Assembly (NCBI GenBank): GCA_021780935.1
Contig: JAJXXT010000158.1
Span: 1 to 64,000 of the forward strand
DNA: 64,000 nucleotides
Reading direction: 5' to 3'
Source: Pseudomonadota bacterium
GTDB lineage: Bacteria > Pseudomonadota > Alphaproteobacteria > Acetobacterales > Acetobacteraceae
A program made the translations under genes and the position numbers. Below the pieces are notes generated by a model. The model saw nothing but the letters and a program-made list of their open reading frames with translations. It was not told where the DNA came from and did no database searches. This document shows positions 17,860-27,251 of the stretch, piece by piece (the stretch's first letter is position 1; each line of letters opens with the position of its first letter).

Positions 17860-18894
17860 ATGACAAACCAGAAACTGCGCCTCGGCATCCTCTCGGCGGC
17901 GAATATCGCGCGCGACTTCATCCGTGGGTGCGCCGGCTCCGAGCTGATCTCCATCGCCTGTGTTGCCTCGCGCGACGGCGCCAAGGCGGCGGCGTTCGCG
18001 GCCGAGAACGGCATCCCCCACCACCACGCCAGCTATGAGGCGCTGCTTGCCGACCCCGGCATCGAGGCGGTCTACATCCCGCTGCCCAACGACATGCATG
18101 CGACCTGGGCGATCCGCGCCGCCGAGGCCGGCAAGCACGTGCTCTGCGAGAAACCCCTCGCCGTTTCCGCCGGCGAGGCGCACGCCATGTTCGCCGCGGC
18201 CCGCAAGCACGGCGTGCACCTGGTCGAGGCCTATCCCTACATGGCGCAGCCGCAGACCGAGCGGCTGCGTGGCCTGCTGCTGGAGGGCGCGATCGGGCGC
18301 GTGCAGACCATTCATGCCGCGTTCGGCTTCGGCCTGCTCTCGCCGGATGGCGAGCCGCTGGGCGACGCGAGCAACATCCGCCTGATCCCCTCGCGCGGCG
18401 GTGGCGCGCTGCTCGATGCCGGCACCTACGCGATGAGCCTCGTGCGGATCGCCGCGGGTGAGCGGCCGGTGCGTGCCTTCGCCGCCGCGCGCTGGGCGAA
18501 GTCGGGCGTCGATCAGACCGTGGCGGCGACGCTGGAGTTCGCCTCGGGGACGATCGCGCAGATCAGTTGCTCGATGTCCGGCGCATTCCACCGCAAAGCG
18601 CTGATCGTCGGCGAGAAGGGCGCGATCGAGACCAGCTATTCCAACCACGCCCCCGCCGGCGGCACCCTGCCGCTCTCGGTCAAGCGCGGTATCCCCGGCG
18701 TCATTCCTTTCGAAGTCGAAACACTGCCCGCCGCCGACGGCTTCCGCCTGGAGGCGGAGAGCTTCGCGCGCATGGTGCGCGGCGGCGCGCAGCACTGGAC
18801 CGGCGCCACCGAAGCCGAATCCATCGACATCGCGATGGCGCTGGAGGCGATCGCCGAAAGTGCCCGGGCCGGGCATTGGGTTCCCGTCGGCTGA
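17860..18894 (+). CDS. Gfo/Idh/MocA family oxidoreductase
   Basis: A 344-residue NAD(P)-dependent oxidoreductase. The Rossmann start LRLGILSAANIARDF (6-20) has a GxxxA variant of the usual Gly-rich loop. CEKPLAV (96-102) contains the catalytic EKP motif, and the C-terminal domain shows SRGGGALLDAGTYAMSL with Asp and Tyr at the active site. Family members oxidise sugars, inositols or trans-dihydrodiols; this one is most like the dehydrogenases with a GALLD-G-Y motif. It stands alone between the glnA terminator and a convergent WYL regulator. The substrate is unknown. Confidence 0.87.
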   Translation: MTNQKLRLGILSAANIARDFIRGCAGSELISIACVASRDGAKAAAFAAENGIPHHHASYEALLADPGIEAVYIPLPNDMHATWAIRAAEAGKHVLCEKPLAVSAGEAHAMFAAARKHGVHLVEAYPYMAQPQTERLRGLLLEGAIGRVQTIHAAFGFGLLSPDGEPLGDASNIRLIPSRGGGALLDAGTYAMSLVRIAAGERPVRAFAAARWAKSGVDQTVAATLEFASGTIAQISCSMSGAFHRKALIVGEKGAIETSYSNHAPAGGTLPLSVKRGIPGVIPFEVETLPAADGFRLEAESFARMVRGGAQHWTGATEAESIDIAMALEAIAESARAGHWVPVG

Positions 18895-18916
18895 CGCGAT
18901 CTTATCGGGCATTCCG

Positions 18917-19633
18917 CTAGCGCGAGGTCTTGGCCCGGCCGGCCGGCGCCGCCGAACTCTCCTCTGAGAGGCGCGCCAGCCAGCGCCGCAGCAGCACGGT
19001 CCCCTCCACCGGGATCGATTCCTCTAACAGCGCCACGCCGCGCACCCTGTCGGCGCGAAAATGCCGGAAATCGCCGCGCAGCTCGCACCATGCGGCGATC
19101 AGCGTGGCCTCCACGCCGTAGGCGATCGCGGCGGGCCAGATCCGGCGCCGGCTCGGCCGACCCTTTTCGTCGCGATAATCGAGCAACAGCTTGCGCCGCC
19201 GGCGGATGGCGTCGCGCACCGCCGTGAGATCGCTCGGCACGGCGGCGCCACGGCTTGAGACGAACAGCGGCGGTGCCGCGAGATGCTCGCGCAGCCCTGC
19301 CGGCACGGCGAGCGACACCTTCGCCAGCACGCTGCGCGCCGCCGCCATCATGCCGCGGTCACCGGTGCGCGTGAGCATGCGCGCACCGATCGCGATCGCC
19401 TCGACCTCGTCGATGGTGAACATCAGCGGCGGTAACGAGAACTCGCGATGCAGGACATAGCCAACCCCGGCCTCGCCCGTGATCGGGATGCGCCGGGCCT
19501 GCAGCGTCGCGATGTCGCGGTAGATGGTGCGCGCCGACACCTCCATGGTCGCGGCGAGGGCCGCGGCCGTGGTCGGGCCGCGCGCCGCGCGCAGCGTCTG
19601 CAGGATGTCAAAGAGCCGATCCGCGCGCCGCAT
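18917..19633 (-). CDS. HTH/WYL-domain transcriptional regulator (YafY-like)
   Basis: A 238-residue regulator with a DeoR-like winged helix (ADRLFDILQTLR...VSARTIYRDIATLQ, about 4-45) followed by YVLHREFSLPPLMFT, and a WYL domain (RRKLLLDYRDEKG...RRIWPAAIAYGVEATLIAAWCELR). WYL domains bind nucleic acid or small ligands. The ATG at 19633 follows GGGAGG; a longer frame to 19669 has no such site. The divergent gene is a drug-type MFS exporter, and the 93-bp gap holds a 24-bp dyad that is a candidate operator. It probably controls that exporter and itself. Confidence 0.85.
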   Translation of the reverse strand: MRRADRLFDILQTLRAARGPTTAAALAATMEVSARTIYRDIATLQARRIPITGEAGVGYVLHREFSLPPLMFTIDEVEAIAIGARMLTRTGDRGMMAAARSVLAKVSLAVPAGLREHLAAPPLFVSSRGAAVPSDLTAVRDAIRRRRKLLLDYRDEKGRPSRRRIWPAAIAYGVEATLIAAWCELRGDFRHFRADRVRGVALLEESIPVEGTVLLRRWLARLSEESSAAPAGRAKTSR

Positions 19634-19659
19634 CCCAGCCTCCCGTCCCAAAGCTTCGT

Positions 19660-19683
19660 CTGCTGACAAAACGTTGGCAGCAG
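19660..19683. promoter_or_regulatory. candidate operator in the WYL/MFS divergent promoter
   Basis: CTGCTG-A-CAA (19660-19669) faces TTG-G-CAGCAG (19674-19683) around AACG, an interrupted 9-bp dyad. It is the only clear symmetric element in the 93-bp gap between the divergently transcribed regulator and exporter, and lies 27 bp from one start and 44 bp from the other. Confidence 0.45.
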
Positions 19684-19726
19684 AGGGGCGTTAGCTTGCC
19701 CGCCGTCACAGCCAAGGCAACCCCCG

Positions 19727-21103
19727 ATGGACGGATCGACCGAGACTCGCCACCCCCGTGCCGCGACGGACGGCGCCGTCCATGGCCGGGCGCGTCGCCG
19801 CGTCGTGCTCGCGGCCCTCTGCCTCGGCGTCCTGGTGGCGCAGGTGGACACCTCCGTCGTCAACCTCGCGATGCAGCCGATCGGGAAGACGTTCCATATT
19901 CGTATCGAAATGCTGCAATGGGTGCTCGATGCCTACAACCTCGTCTATGCCGTGCTGCTGCTCACCGGCGGCCTGCTCGCCGACCGCTACGGGCGCCGGC
20001 GCTGCTTCGCGGCCGGTGCCGCGATACTGGCGCTCACGAGCCTGGCCTGCGCCATGGCGCCGGGGCCGGCCACACTCATCGCCGGCCGGGCAGCGGCCGG
20101 CGCCGGTGCCGCCCTGCTGCTTCCCGCCTCGCTCGCGATCATCCGCGTGGGGTGGCCGGACGCCGTGGCACGGCGGCGCGTCCTGGGTGTTTGGGCAAGT
20201 TGCAACGGGCTTGCCTTCGTCATCGGCCCGGGGCTCGGCGGCGTCCTCATCGCGCGCTTCGGCTGGCGCAGCGTCTTCCTGCTGGCGGTGCCGCTGGCCG
20301 CCGCCGCCTTGCTGTTGGCCGCGCCGATCCCGGCCTCGCGCGACCAGAGCCGCCGCCCCCTGGACGGCGCGGGGCAAATGCTGGGCGCACTCGGCCTCGG
20401 CGCGCTGGTGTTCGCCGCGATCGCCGATGGCGGGGTGTCGACGCATGCGCTGGCACTGGTGGTGGCACTCGGCGCGCTGGCCGGCTTCCTGGTGCGCGAA
20501 GCCGGCCAGGGCGAACAGGCGCTGGTGCCGTTGCGCCTGTTCGCGGCCCCGGGCTTCGCCGGCGCCATGGCCGCGACCGGCGCGATGACGTTCGGCATCT
20601 ATGGCCTCATCTTCCTCCTACCGCTGGCATGGCTCCAAAGCGGGTTTCTATCTGCCCGCGAGGCCGGCCTGGCGCTGATGCCGTGCGCACTCGCGTTCTT
20701 CCTGATCTCCCAGGCATCGGCGGAGCTGAGCCGTCTCGTGGGGTTGCGCACGCTGCCGGCCGGCGGCGTGGCGGTGATCGCGCTCGCCCTGTGGATCATC
20801 GCTGCCACCGCGGCGGGCCGGCCGCTGCCGCTCGCCGAGCTCGGGCTGGTTCTCGGCGGCATCGGCATGGGGCTTTGCACCGGGCCGCTGATGGCGGTCT
20901 GCGTCGAGTCAGCGCCTCCGGAACGTTCCGGAACGGCATCGTCGCTGTTCAATCTCGCCCGCATGGTAGGGGCAACGTTGGGCGTCGCGATCCTGGGCAC
21001 GATCGACGGCCTCGGCGGCGCGGCCGGGCTGCGGCTTGCCATGCTTGCGGGCGGCGCGGTTCAGCTCCTCGGCGCCGCGGCGGCATGGCGCGCGCGACGC
21101 TGA
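19727..21103 (+). CDS. MFS drug-type exporter (DHA2, 14-TMS class)
   Basis: A 458-residue inner-membrane transporter of the EmrB/QacA subfamily. It has LVAQVDTSVVNLAMQPIG, the DHA motif D1 region in helix 1, LLADRYGRRRCF in loop 2-3, GAGAALLLPASLA in helix 4, and motif C-like GLAFVIGPGLGGVL in helix 5, the antiporter signature. These exporters use the proton gradient to expel hydrophobic compounds. It is divergent from a WYL regulator. No periplasmic adaptor (EmrA) is next to it. Substrate unknown. Confidence 0.87.
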   Translation: MDGSTETRHPRAATDGAVHGRARRRVVLAALCLGVLVAQVDTSVVNLAMQPIGKTFHIRIEMLQWVLDAYNLVYAVLLLTGGLLADRYGRRRCFAAGAAILALTSLACAMAPGPATLIAGRAAAGAGAALLLPASLAIIRVGWPDAVARRRVLGVWASCNGLAFVIGPGLGGVLIARFGWRSVFLLAVPLAAAALLLAAPIPASRDQSRRPLDGAGQMLGALGLGALVFAAIADGGVSTHALALVVALGALAGFLVREAGQGEQALVPLRLFAAPGFAGAMAATGAMTFGIYGLIFLLPLAWLQSGFLSAREAGLALMPCALAFFLISQASAELSRLVGLRTLPAGGVAVIALALWIIAATAAGRPLPLAELGLVLGGIGMGLCTGPLMAVCVESAPPERSGTASSLFNLARMVGATLGVAILGTIDGLGGAAGLRLAMLAGGAVQLLGAAAAWRARR

Positions 21104-21107
21104 GCGC

Positions 21108-23192
21108 TCACCCCCTGCCCGCCTCCGCCGCCAGGCGCTCGGCGGCGAGATGCTCGATGCGGTCATCAAGCGGCGCCGGCGCCGGCAGGCCGCGGCGCGC
21201 ACAGATCCACCCCGCCACCTGGTCGGCGAGCCACGGGTTGCGCGCCAGCATCGGGCCGTGCAGGTAGGTCGCGATCACGCGCCGGTGCAGCATCCCCTCC
21301 CCAGCGCTGCCGCGATCGGCGTTGCCATGGCCCGCGAGCACCTCGCCGAAGGGCTGGCCGGCGAGCAGGCGGGTGCGCCCGGCATGGTTTTCGAAGCCGT
21401 TCACGACCGTCGCGATTCCCGGCACGCGCACGCGCAGCCGGCCGACCAGCCGCCCCTCGCCCGCCTCGGTGGTCAGCGGCAGCAGGCCGAGCCCGGGGAT
21501 CGGCCCTTCGGCCGCGATATAGCTGTGGCCGAACATCTGCAGCCCGCCGCAGACCAGCACGCCCACGACATCGTCCTCGATCCAGGCGGCGAGCCGCGCC
21601 CGCATCGCCACGAGCGCCTCTGAGATCTGCGCCTGCGCGCGGTCCTCGCCGCCGCCCATGAGGAAGAAATCCGCCTCGTCCGGCAGCGCCTCGCCCGGTG
21701 CCACCGCCAGCCGCTCCACGCGATGCCCGCGCCACGCCAGACGATGCGAAAGGGCAATGATATTGCCGACATCGCCGTAGGTGCCCATCTCGACCGGGAA
21801 CAGATGCACGAGGCGCAGCACCGGCCCGCCGGTGTGCACCGCGGGTGAAGCGGGGATTCGCGCGAGCGGCTCCGTCTCGGCCGGCGCCGGCGGGCTGGCG
21901 AGCAGCGCCTGGGCCTCGCGCATGCCGGTGTAGGTGGAGAGGAACAGCACCGAGCCACCGGGCGCCGTTGTCGCCAGCGCCGAGGCGAGCGCGTCCTGCC
22001 GGCTCGCGAAGGCGGCAGCATCCGGCGGCTTGTCGAGGTAGCGCAGCCGCAGCAGCAATTCGAGCCCGCGCGTGCCGCAAACCCAAACGCGCCCGAGATC
22101 GGGTGGAAAATCGACGTCCCACAGCCAGGAGACGTCGCGCCCGTCGGCACCGCCATCGTTGATGGCGATGACGTGGTTGTCCGCCTTCTGCCAGGCCAGG
22201 GTAAAAGAGAGCGAGGCGGGGTTCTTGGCCAGCCCCACGACCAGCCGGCGGCCCGAAGCCTGCGCCTCCTCGCCGCGGCCCCAGGCGGGTTTCGGCCAGG
22301 TGCCGGGGAAGGTCCGGCCGAGGATCGCCAGCGCCGCCAGGGCGGCGGCGGCCGAGCCCGGATGCAGGGTCGCCGGCGGCGGCGCGATCTCGTCGCCGTT
22401 GAACCAGGCCCGCCCGCCGGCGAGGCGCAGCGTGAAATCCGCCGGCGGGCGCGCAAACCCGCAGCGCTCGCAGGCATAATCGCCGAGATGGGCATAGCTG
22501 CGGCTGGCGTAGCGCAGCGGCCCGCCGCAGCGCGGGCAGGCGGTGGTGTCGGCGTGCACGTCGAAGCTCGGCAGCCCCTCGACCCGGAAGAAGCGGGCGC
22601 GTCCCGGCGGCGCCAGGCTCGCCGCCAGCGGGTCGTCGGCATGGGCCAGCACCAGGCCCGGGAGCGGGGCGATGGCGCGGGCGAGCTTGTCGCGCACCAG
22701 GCTCACCTCGCCGAAGCGGTCGAGCTGATCGCGGAACAATCCGGTGACGACGATGAGGCCGGGGTCGAGTGCTGCGGCGATGGACAGAAACGCCATCTCG
22801 TCCACCTCCGCCACCAGCGCGTCGCCGGCGGGGTCGAGCAGCATGCTGGCAACCCCCTGGGCGAGGTTGGCGCCCTCCGCGTTGCTCGCCACGCGCTGCC
22901 CGCCGCGGGCGAGCCATTGCGCGATGAGATGCGTCGTCGAGGTCTTGCCGTTGGTGCCGGTGATGACGACGCGGGTGGGGAAGCGAGGGGCACGGCGGCC
23001 GATCAGGCCGGGGTCCAGCGCCAGCGCCACGCGTCCCGGCAGCGTGGTTCCGCCGTGCGGCCGCAGGCGGCGCAGCACGGCGCGCGAAAGCCGTCCGGCG
23101 AGCACGCCCGCCCGGCCCCGCCACGTCATGCGGGCCCGCCCGGGCATGCCACCGGCCATCGTGTCGCCCGGCTCGCGCGACGGCTCAGCCAT
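21108..23192 (-). CDS. fused MurT-GatD lipid II isoglutaminyl amidotransferase
   Basis: A 694-residue protein joining two normally separate subunits. Residues about 20-430 are MurT-like: Mur ligase P-loop TGTNGKTS (78-85), a four-cysteine zinc ribbon (Cys219/222 and Cys241/244), and a DUF1727-type end with LAKNPASLSF (321-330) and INDGGADGRDVSWLWD (344-359), whose Asp350 matches the triad Asp supplied by MurT. Residues about 458-665 are a GatD-like class I amidotransferase: VCGGLQMFG with nucleophile Cys548 and TYLHGP with His645. In Gram-positive bacteria MurT/GatD amidates the D-Glu alpha-carboxyl of lipid II using glutamine and ATP. The start at 23192 is chosen over 23129, which better fits the MurT family start. 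The unusual points are the fusion and a Gram-negative host. Confidence 0.85.
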   Translation of the reverse strand: MAEPSREPGDTMAGGMPGRARMTWRGRAGVLAGRLSRAVLRRLRPHGGTTLPGRVALALDPGLIGRRAPRFPTRVVITGTNGKTSTTHLIAQWLARGGQRVASNAEGANLAQGVASMLLDPAGDALVAEVDEMAFLSIAAALDPGLIVVTGLFRDQLDRFGEVSLVRDKLARAIAPLPGLVLAHADDPLAASLAPPGRARFFRVEGLPSFDVHADTTACPRCGGPLRYASRSYAHLGDYACERCGFARPPADFTLRLAGGRAWFNGDEIAPPPATLHPGSAAAALAALAILGRTFPGTWPKPAWGRGEEAQASGRRLVVGLAKNPASLSFTLAWQKADNHVIAINDGGADGRDVSWLWDVDFPPDLGRVWVCGTRGLELLLRLRYLDKPPDAAAFASRQDALASALATTAPGGSVLFLSTYTGMREAQALLASPPAPAETEPLARIPASPAVHTGGPVLRLVHLFPVEMGTYGDVGNIIALSHRLAWRGHRVERLAVAPGEALPDEADFFLMGGGEDRAQAQISEALVAMRARLAAWIEDDVVGVLVCGGLQMFGHSYIAAEGPIPGLGLLPLTTEAGEGRLVGRLRVRVPGIATVVNGFENHAGRTRLLAGQPFGEVLAGHGNADRGSAGEGMLHRRVIATYLHGPMLARNPWLADQVAGWICARRGLPAPAPLDDRIEHLAAERLAAEAGRG

Positions 23193-23288
23193 GTCCACGC
23201 ATCCGTTCCCGATTTTGCCGCGCGCCACGGTGCCGCGCCGCCCTGCCTGTCCACCGCGGCCCGGCCCTTGTCAACGCCGATCCGCCGC

Positions 23289-24980
23289 TCACTCCGCCGC
23301 GTCGCGCTCCGCGATATCCCGGGCCATGGCGTCGCGCATCAGGAATTTCTGCACCTTGCCGGAGACGGTCATCGGGAACCCGTCCACGAAGCGGACATGG
23401 CGTGGCACCTTGTAATGCGCGATCTGGCCGCGGCAGAACTCGCGCACCTCCTCCTCGCCCAGCGCCGCCCCGTCGCGCAGCTTCACCCAGGCGCAGACCT
23501 CCTCGCCCATCCGCTCATCGGCGATGCCGAACACCGCGACATCGGCGATGGCGGGATGGCGGTAGAGGAACTCCTCGACCTCGCGCGGATAGACGTTCTC
23601 GCCGCCGCGGATGATCATGTCCTTGATGCGCCCGACGATGGCGCAATACCCGTCGGCATCGATGGTCGCGAGGTCGCCGGTATGCATCCACCCCGCCCGA
23701 TCGACCGCCTCCGCCGTGCGCGCCGTATCGTCCCAGTAGCCGAGCATCACGGAATAGCCGCGCGTGCACAGCTCCCCCGGCACGCCGGGCGGCACAACGC
23801 GGCCCTCCGCGTCGATGATCTTCACCTCCAGGTGCGGGTGCACGCGTCCCACCGTCGAAACCCGCCGCTCCACCGGGTCATCGGTCGAGGTCTGGAAGCT
23901 GACGGGGCTGGTTTCCGTCATGCCATAGGCGATGGTCATGTCGGTGATGTGCATCGCCGTCATCACCCGGCGCATCACCTCGATCGGGCAGGGCGAACCG
24001 GCCATGATGCCGGTGCGCAGCGAGGTCAGGTCGAACTCGGCGAAGCGCGGATGGTCCATCTCCGCGATGAACATCGTCGGCACGCCATAGAGCGCCGTGC
24101 AGCGCTCGGCCGCCACCGTCTCCAGCACCGCAAGCGGGTCGAAACCCTCGCCGGGGAACACCATCGCGGCACCATGCGTAAGGCAGCCGAGCACGCCCAT
24201 CACCATGCCGAAACAATGATACAGCGGCACGGGAATGCACAGCCGGTCCTGCTCGGTGAAGCGCATGGCGCGCGCGACGAACAATCCGTTGTTGAGGATG
24301 TTGTGGTGCGTGAGCGTCGCCCCCTTCGGCGCGCCGGTCGTGCCGGAGGTGAACTGGATGTTGATCGGGTCGTCGAATTGCAGGGTCGTTGCCAGATCGG
24401 CGAGCCGCGCGCGCTCCGCCTCGCCGCCCAGGGTCGCGAGCTGCTCGAACCGAAAGGCGCCGCGCAGGTTTTCGCCTTCGATCTGCACCACGATCGCCAG
24501 CTGCGGCAGCCGCGCGGCCGCGAGCTCGCCCGGCGCGCAGGTGTCGATCTCGGGGGCCAGCGTGCGCAGCATCCCCGCATAGTCGCTGCTTTTGAATGAT
24601 GTCGCCGTCACCAGCGCGCGGCAGCCGACCTTGTTCAGCGCGTATTCCAGCTCCGTCAGCCGATAGGCGGGGTTGACGTTGACCAGGATCAGCCCGGCCT
24701 TGGCGGTGGCGAACTGGGTCAGCACCCATTCCGCGTTGTTGGGCGACCAGATACCGACGCGATCGCCCGGCGCCAGGCCCAGCGCCAGCAGCCCGGCCGC
24801 GATCGCATCGACGCGGCCAGCGAACTCGCGCCAGGTCCAGCGGATACCCTGCTGGCGCACCACCAGCGCCTCTCGCTCGCGATGGGCGGCCACGGTCGCG
24901 TCGAGCTGCTGGCCGATGGTCAGGCCGAGCAGGGGCGTGTCCGAGGTCGCGCTGACATAGCTCGAAGCAAGCCCGCCCAT
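23289..24980 (-). CDS. AMP-binding acyl-CoA synthetase
   Basis: A 563-residue ANL-superfamily enzyme that activates a fatty or other carboxylic acid to its CoA ester through an acyl-AMP. It carries the P-loop [16 protein letters not shown] (about 209-224), [10 protein letters not shown] (A5 region), [16 protein letters not shown] (A7), [16 protein letters not shown] (A8) and the A10 lysine region VSGKVQKF near the C-terminus. AGGGAGGA precedes the ATG. It resembles the medium-chain or FadD-like branch. The neighbours do not indicate the substrate. Confidence 0.92.
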   Translation of the reverse strand: MGGLASSYVSATSDTPLLGLTIGQQLDATVAAHREREALVVRQQGIRWTWREFAGRVDAIAAGLLALGLAPGDRVGIWSPNNAEWVLTQFATAKAGLILVNVNPAYRLTELEYALNKVGCRALVTATSFKSSDYAGMLRTLAPEIDTCAPGELAAARLPQLAIVVQIEGENLRGAFRFEQLATLGGEAERARLADLATTLQFDDPINIQFTSGTTGAPKGATLTHHNILNNGLFVARAMRFTEQDRLCIPVPLYHCFGMVMGVLGCLTHGAAMVFPGEGFDPLAVLETVAAERCTALYGVPTMFIAEMDHPRFAEFDLTSLRTGIMAGSPCPIEVMRRVMTAMHITDMTIAYGMTETSPVSFQTSTDDPVERRVSTVGRVHPHLEVKIIDAEGRVVPPGVPGELCTRGYSVMLGYWDDTARTAEAVDRAGWMHTGDLATIDADGYCAIVGRIKDMIIRGGENVYPREVEEFLYRHPAIADVAVFGIADERMGEEVCAWVKLRDGAALGEEEVREFCRGQIAHYKVPRHVRFVDGFPMTVSGKVQKFLMRDAMARDIAERDAAE

Positions 24981-25047
24981 GGTGTTGTCCTCCCTGACCG
25001 ATTCTATCCGGGCGGCGCCGCCCGTGCCAGGGCCGTGGCCGGCCGCC

Positions 25048-25599
25048 TCAGGACTTCACGCCAACCGCCTTGCGTTCGAGCTGGCGCAGCCGCATCTGCA
25101 CGCCCGGCCCCTTGGGGTCGGCCGCCGCGTAGCGCCGCCAGGCGAGCAGTGCCGCCTGCCAGTCGCCCTGCGCCTCGGCGATGCGCGAGAGCGTGTCGAA
25201 CACGATAAACAGCCGCGGATCGTGCTTGAGTGCCGCCTCGATGTCGGCGACCGCGCCGCCGGCGTCCCCGGCCAGCAGCCGCGCCTCCGCCCGTCCGGCA
25301 TAGGCCAGCGCGAAATTGGGGTCGATCACCAGCGCCGCGTCGAGCGCCTTGAGCGCGTCACGGTCGGCGTGGTTGCCGATGTCGCGCACGCCCCGCTGCT
25401 CCAGCAGCACGGCGGCCGGCGAGCCGGCCTCGGTCCAGAGCTGGCGCACGCGCTGCTCGATCATCGCCGCGACCTCGGCGTTGGGCGCGACGCGGAGCGC
25501 GTGCAGCAGCGCGTCGATCCGCCCGGTGTCCTGCGCCCATGCCGCGGCGGGGGCGAGCAGCAGCGCGAGGAGGCTTGCAACGGTGAGGCGCCGGCGCAT
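25048..25599 (-). CDS. exported TPR-repeat protein
   Basis: A 183-residue protein. The start at 25599 gives a classic signal peptide: MRRR, the hydrophobic [13 protein letters not shown] and a cleavage site after AWA. The mature part has about three tetratricopeptide repeats, including [36 protein letters not shown] and [20 protein letters not shown]. TPRs mediate protein contacts, here in the periplasm. It lies 46 bp after the dehydrogenase gene on the same strand. Function unknown. Confidence 0.75.
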   Translation of the reverse strand: MRRRLTVASLLALLLAPAAAWAQDTGRIDALLHALRVAPNAEVAAMIEQRVRQLWTEAGSPAAVLLEQRGVRDIGNHADRDALKALDAALVIDPNFALAYAGRAEARLLAGDAGGAVADIEAALKHDPRLFIVFDTLSRIAEAQGDWQAALLAWRRYAAADPKGPGVQMRLRQLERKAVGVKS

Positions 25600-25645
25600 G
25601 CGCCGATCCTGCCGCCGCATGGAGCCGAAAATCAACCGCGCCGCA

Positions 25646-26572
25646 TCATGGCTTCGCGTCGGGAGCACCCTCGGCGAGCGTGCTGCCGGCCAGCGTCTCG
25701 CACAGCCTGGCTAGCGCCGTGTGGTCCTGCCCCGGCCCGAGATGCTGGCGCGCCGCCAGCCACAGCTCCCGGCACAGGGAAGCGAACGGCGCCGGCGTCG
25801 TGGTCTCGCGGCCCAACCCCAGCGCGATGGTCAGGTCCTTGACCATCAGGTCGAGCCCGAAGCCGGAGGCGAATTGCCGCGACAGCACCTGCTGGCGGAA
25901 CTTGCCCTTCGTCGAGTTGTTCATGCCGCTCGATGCGTTCAGCACATCGACCATCACCGCCTGGTCGAGGCCGAAGCGGCTGCCGATCAGCAGCGCCTCG
26001 ATGCCGATCAGGAAGCCGCCGGCCGAGACCAGGTTGTTGAGCGCCTTCATCGCGTGGCCGGCGCCGACCTCGCCGCAGGGCAGGATGGTGCTGCCCATCG
26101 CGTCCAGCACCGGGCGGATGCGCGCCAGCGCCGCGGCGTCGCCGCCGGTCATGATCGCGAGTTCGCCGCTCACCGCGCGCGCCACCCCGCCGGAAACCGG
26201 CGCATCGACCAGGACCCCGCCGGCCTTTGCCACAAGGGCCGCCAGGCGCTGCGTCTCGGCCGGCACGCCCGAGGACATCTCCACCACCACCGCGCCGGGT
26301 TGCAGCGCCGCCATCACGCCGCCCTCCAGCACGGCGGCGACATCGGCACTGGTCGGCAGCATGGTGATGACCACATCCGCGCCTCGCGCCAGCGCATCGA
26401 GCCCGGCGGCCGCGGTCGCCCCGTGCTCGGCCGCGAAGGCGGCGGCGATGCCGGGCCGCGCATCGAACACCGCGACGTCGAAACCGTGCCGGCGCAGCGA
26501 GGCCGCCATCGGCCGGCCCATGGCGCCGATGCCGATGAAGCCCACCGAAAGGGAATTCCGCCGCTCGCTCAT
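25646..26572 (-). CDS. NAD(P)-dependent beta-hydroxyacid dehydrogenase
   Basis: A 308-residue member of the 3-hydroxyisobutyrate/tartronate semialdehyde reductase family. It has the Rossmann loop GFIGIGAMGRPMA (10-22), the substrate motif VDAPVSGGVARA (about 118-129) and the catalytic lysine in GAGHAMKALNN. The family oxidises 3-hydroxy acids or reduces tartronate semialdehyde. In this genome it could act near sugar-acid catabolism, but it sits with a cytochrome bc1 chaperone 10 bp upstream, giving no metabolic hint. Confidence 0.87.
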   Translation of the reverse strand: MSERRNSLSVGFIGIGAMGRPMAASLRRHGFDVAVFDARPGIAAAFAAEHGATAAAGLDALARGADVVITMLPTSADVAAVLEGGVMAALQPGAVVVEMSSGVPAETQRLAALVAKAGGVLVDAPVSGGVARAVSGELAIMTGGDAAALARIRPVLDAMGSTILPCGEVGAGHAMKALNNLVSAGGFLIGIEALLIGSRFGLDQAVMVDVLNASSGMNNSTKGKFRQQVLSRQFASGFGLDLMVKDLTIALGLGRETTTPAPFASLCRELWLAARQHLGPGQDHTALARLCETLAGSTLAEGAPDAKP

Positions 26573-26582
26573 GACCTTGCTT

Positions 26583-27131
26583 TCACGCCACGACCTCCGG
26601 TTCGGGAAACGCGACGCTGCCGGCGAGCAACCCGCCGACCTGCCCCGCCAGCGACGCATCCGCCGCGCGGATATAGCGGGCGAGCCGCATCGGTGCGTCG
26701 CCAGCCGCCTCACCGCGCCAGACATTGCGCGCCGCGACCGCCGCCAGCCCCGCCTCGTCGCCGGCGTCCAGCGCCTCGCCATAGGCAAGCGAGCGGCCAT
26801 GGAACGCCTCCCACATGGCGCGGTTGCGCTTCGCCACCGAAAGATCGCCGACCCCGATCTCGCGCAGGCTGCGGTCCATGTCCGCGAACATCGCATCGAA
26901 GATGGCCTGCGCCACATCCGGCCCCGGTGGCGGCGCTTTCCAGAGCTGACGGATGACGAGATAAACGTGCAGGCCGATGCAGTCGAAACGGCCGTCCAGC
27001 GTATCGGGCACGCCGAGTGCGACGTAGAAGACGGGCCGCCGCGCCGCCGTGACGGAAGCGACATAGAGCGCATGGCCGAGCAGCCGCTCGGGCGAGGCGC
27101 GGAACCAGCGCGTGATCCGTTGGAGCAACAT
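26583..27131 (-). CDS. ubiquinol-cytochrome c chaperone family protein
   Basis: A 182-residue protein of the UQCC1/CBP3 chaperone family, which helps assemble cytochrome b of complex III. It shows LYVASVTAARRPVFYVALGVPDTLDGRFDCIGLHVYLVIRQL split by a Gly-Val-Pro-Asp turn, and MFADMDRSLREIGVGDLSV followed by a KRNRAMWEAFHGRS-type motif, all diagnostic. The ATG at 27131 is chosen over a TTG at 27158. An insertion sequence lies 95 bp upstream, so its native promoter may be split. Alphaproteobacteria use this family, matching the mitochondrial counterpart. Confidence 0.88.
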   Translation of the reverse strand: MLLQRITRWFRASPERLLGHALYVASVTAARRPVFYVALGVPDTLDGRFDCIGLHVYLVIRQLWKAPPPGPDVAQAIFDAMFADMDRSLREIGVGDLSVAKRNRAMWEAFHGRSLAYGEALDAGDEAGLAAVAARNVWRGEAAGDAPMRLARYIRAADASLAGQVGGLLAGSVAFPEPEVVA

Positions 27132-27218
27132 GGTTCCGACATGGCACGTGGTCGGCAATCGGCCAAGGGGCTCGACCAGAAGGAGCAGTTCTCACAGCGA
27201 CTAAAACGCCGACGCAGA

Positions 27219-27226
27219 TTTTAGAT
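27219..27226. repeat. left 8-bp target site duplication of the IS
   Basis: TTTTAGAT directly outside the left inverted repeat, identical to 29244-29251. Eight-bp duplications are the norm for IS1595-family elements. Confidence 0.92.
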
Positions 27227-27251
27227 GGGGTTTATCCCCTGGAAGCAGGTA
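27227..27251 (+). repeat. left terminal inverted repeat of the IS
   Basis: Begins GGGGTTTATCCC; matches the right end over 12 bp perfectly and about 20 of 25 bp overall. Confidence 0.9.

Noticed and set aside
22173..24599. An 808-codon plus-strand open frame
   Set aside because: It crosses two well-supported minus-strand genes (MurT-GatD and acyl-CoA synthetase) and has Arg/His/Gly-rich composition typical of shadow frames.
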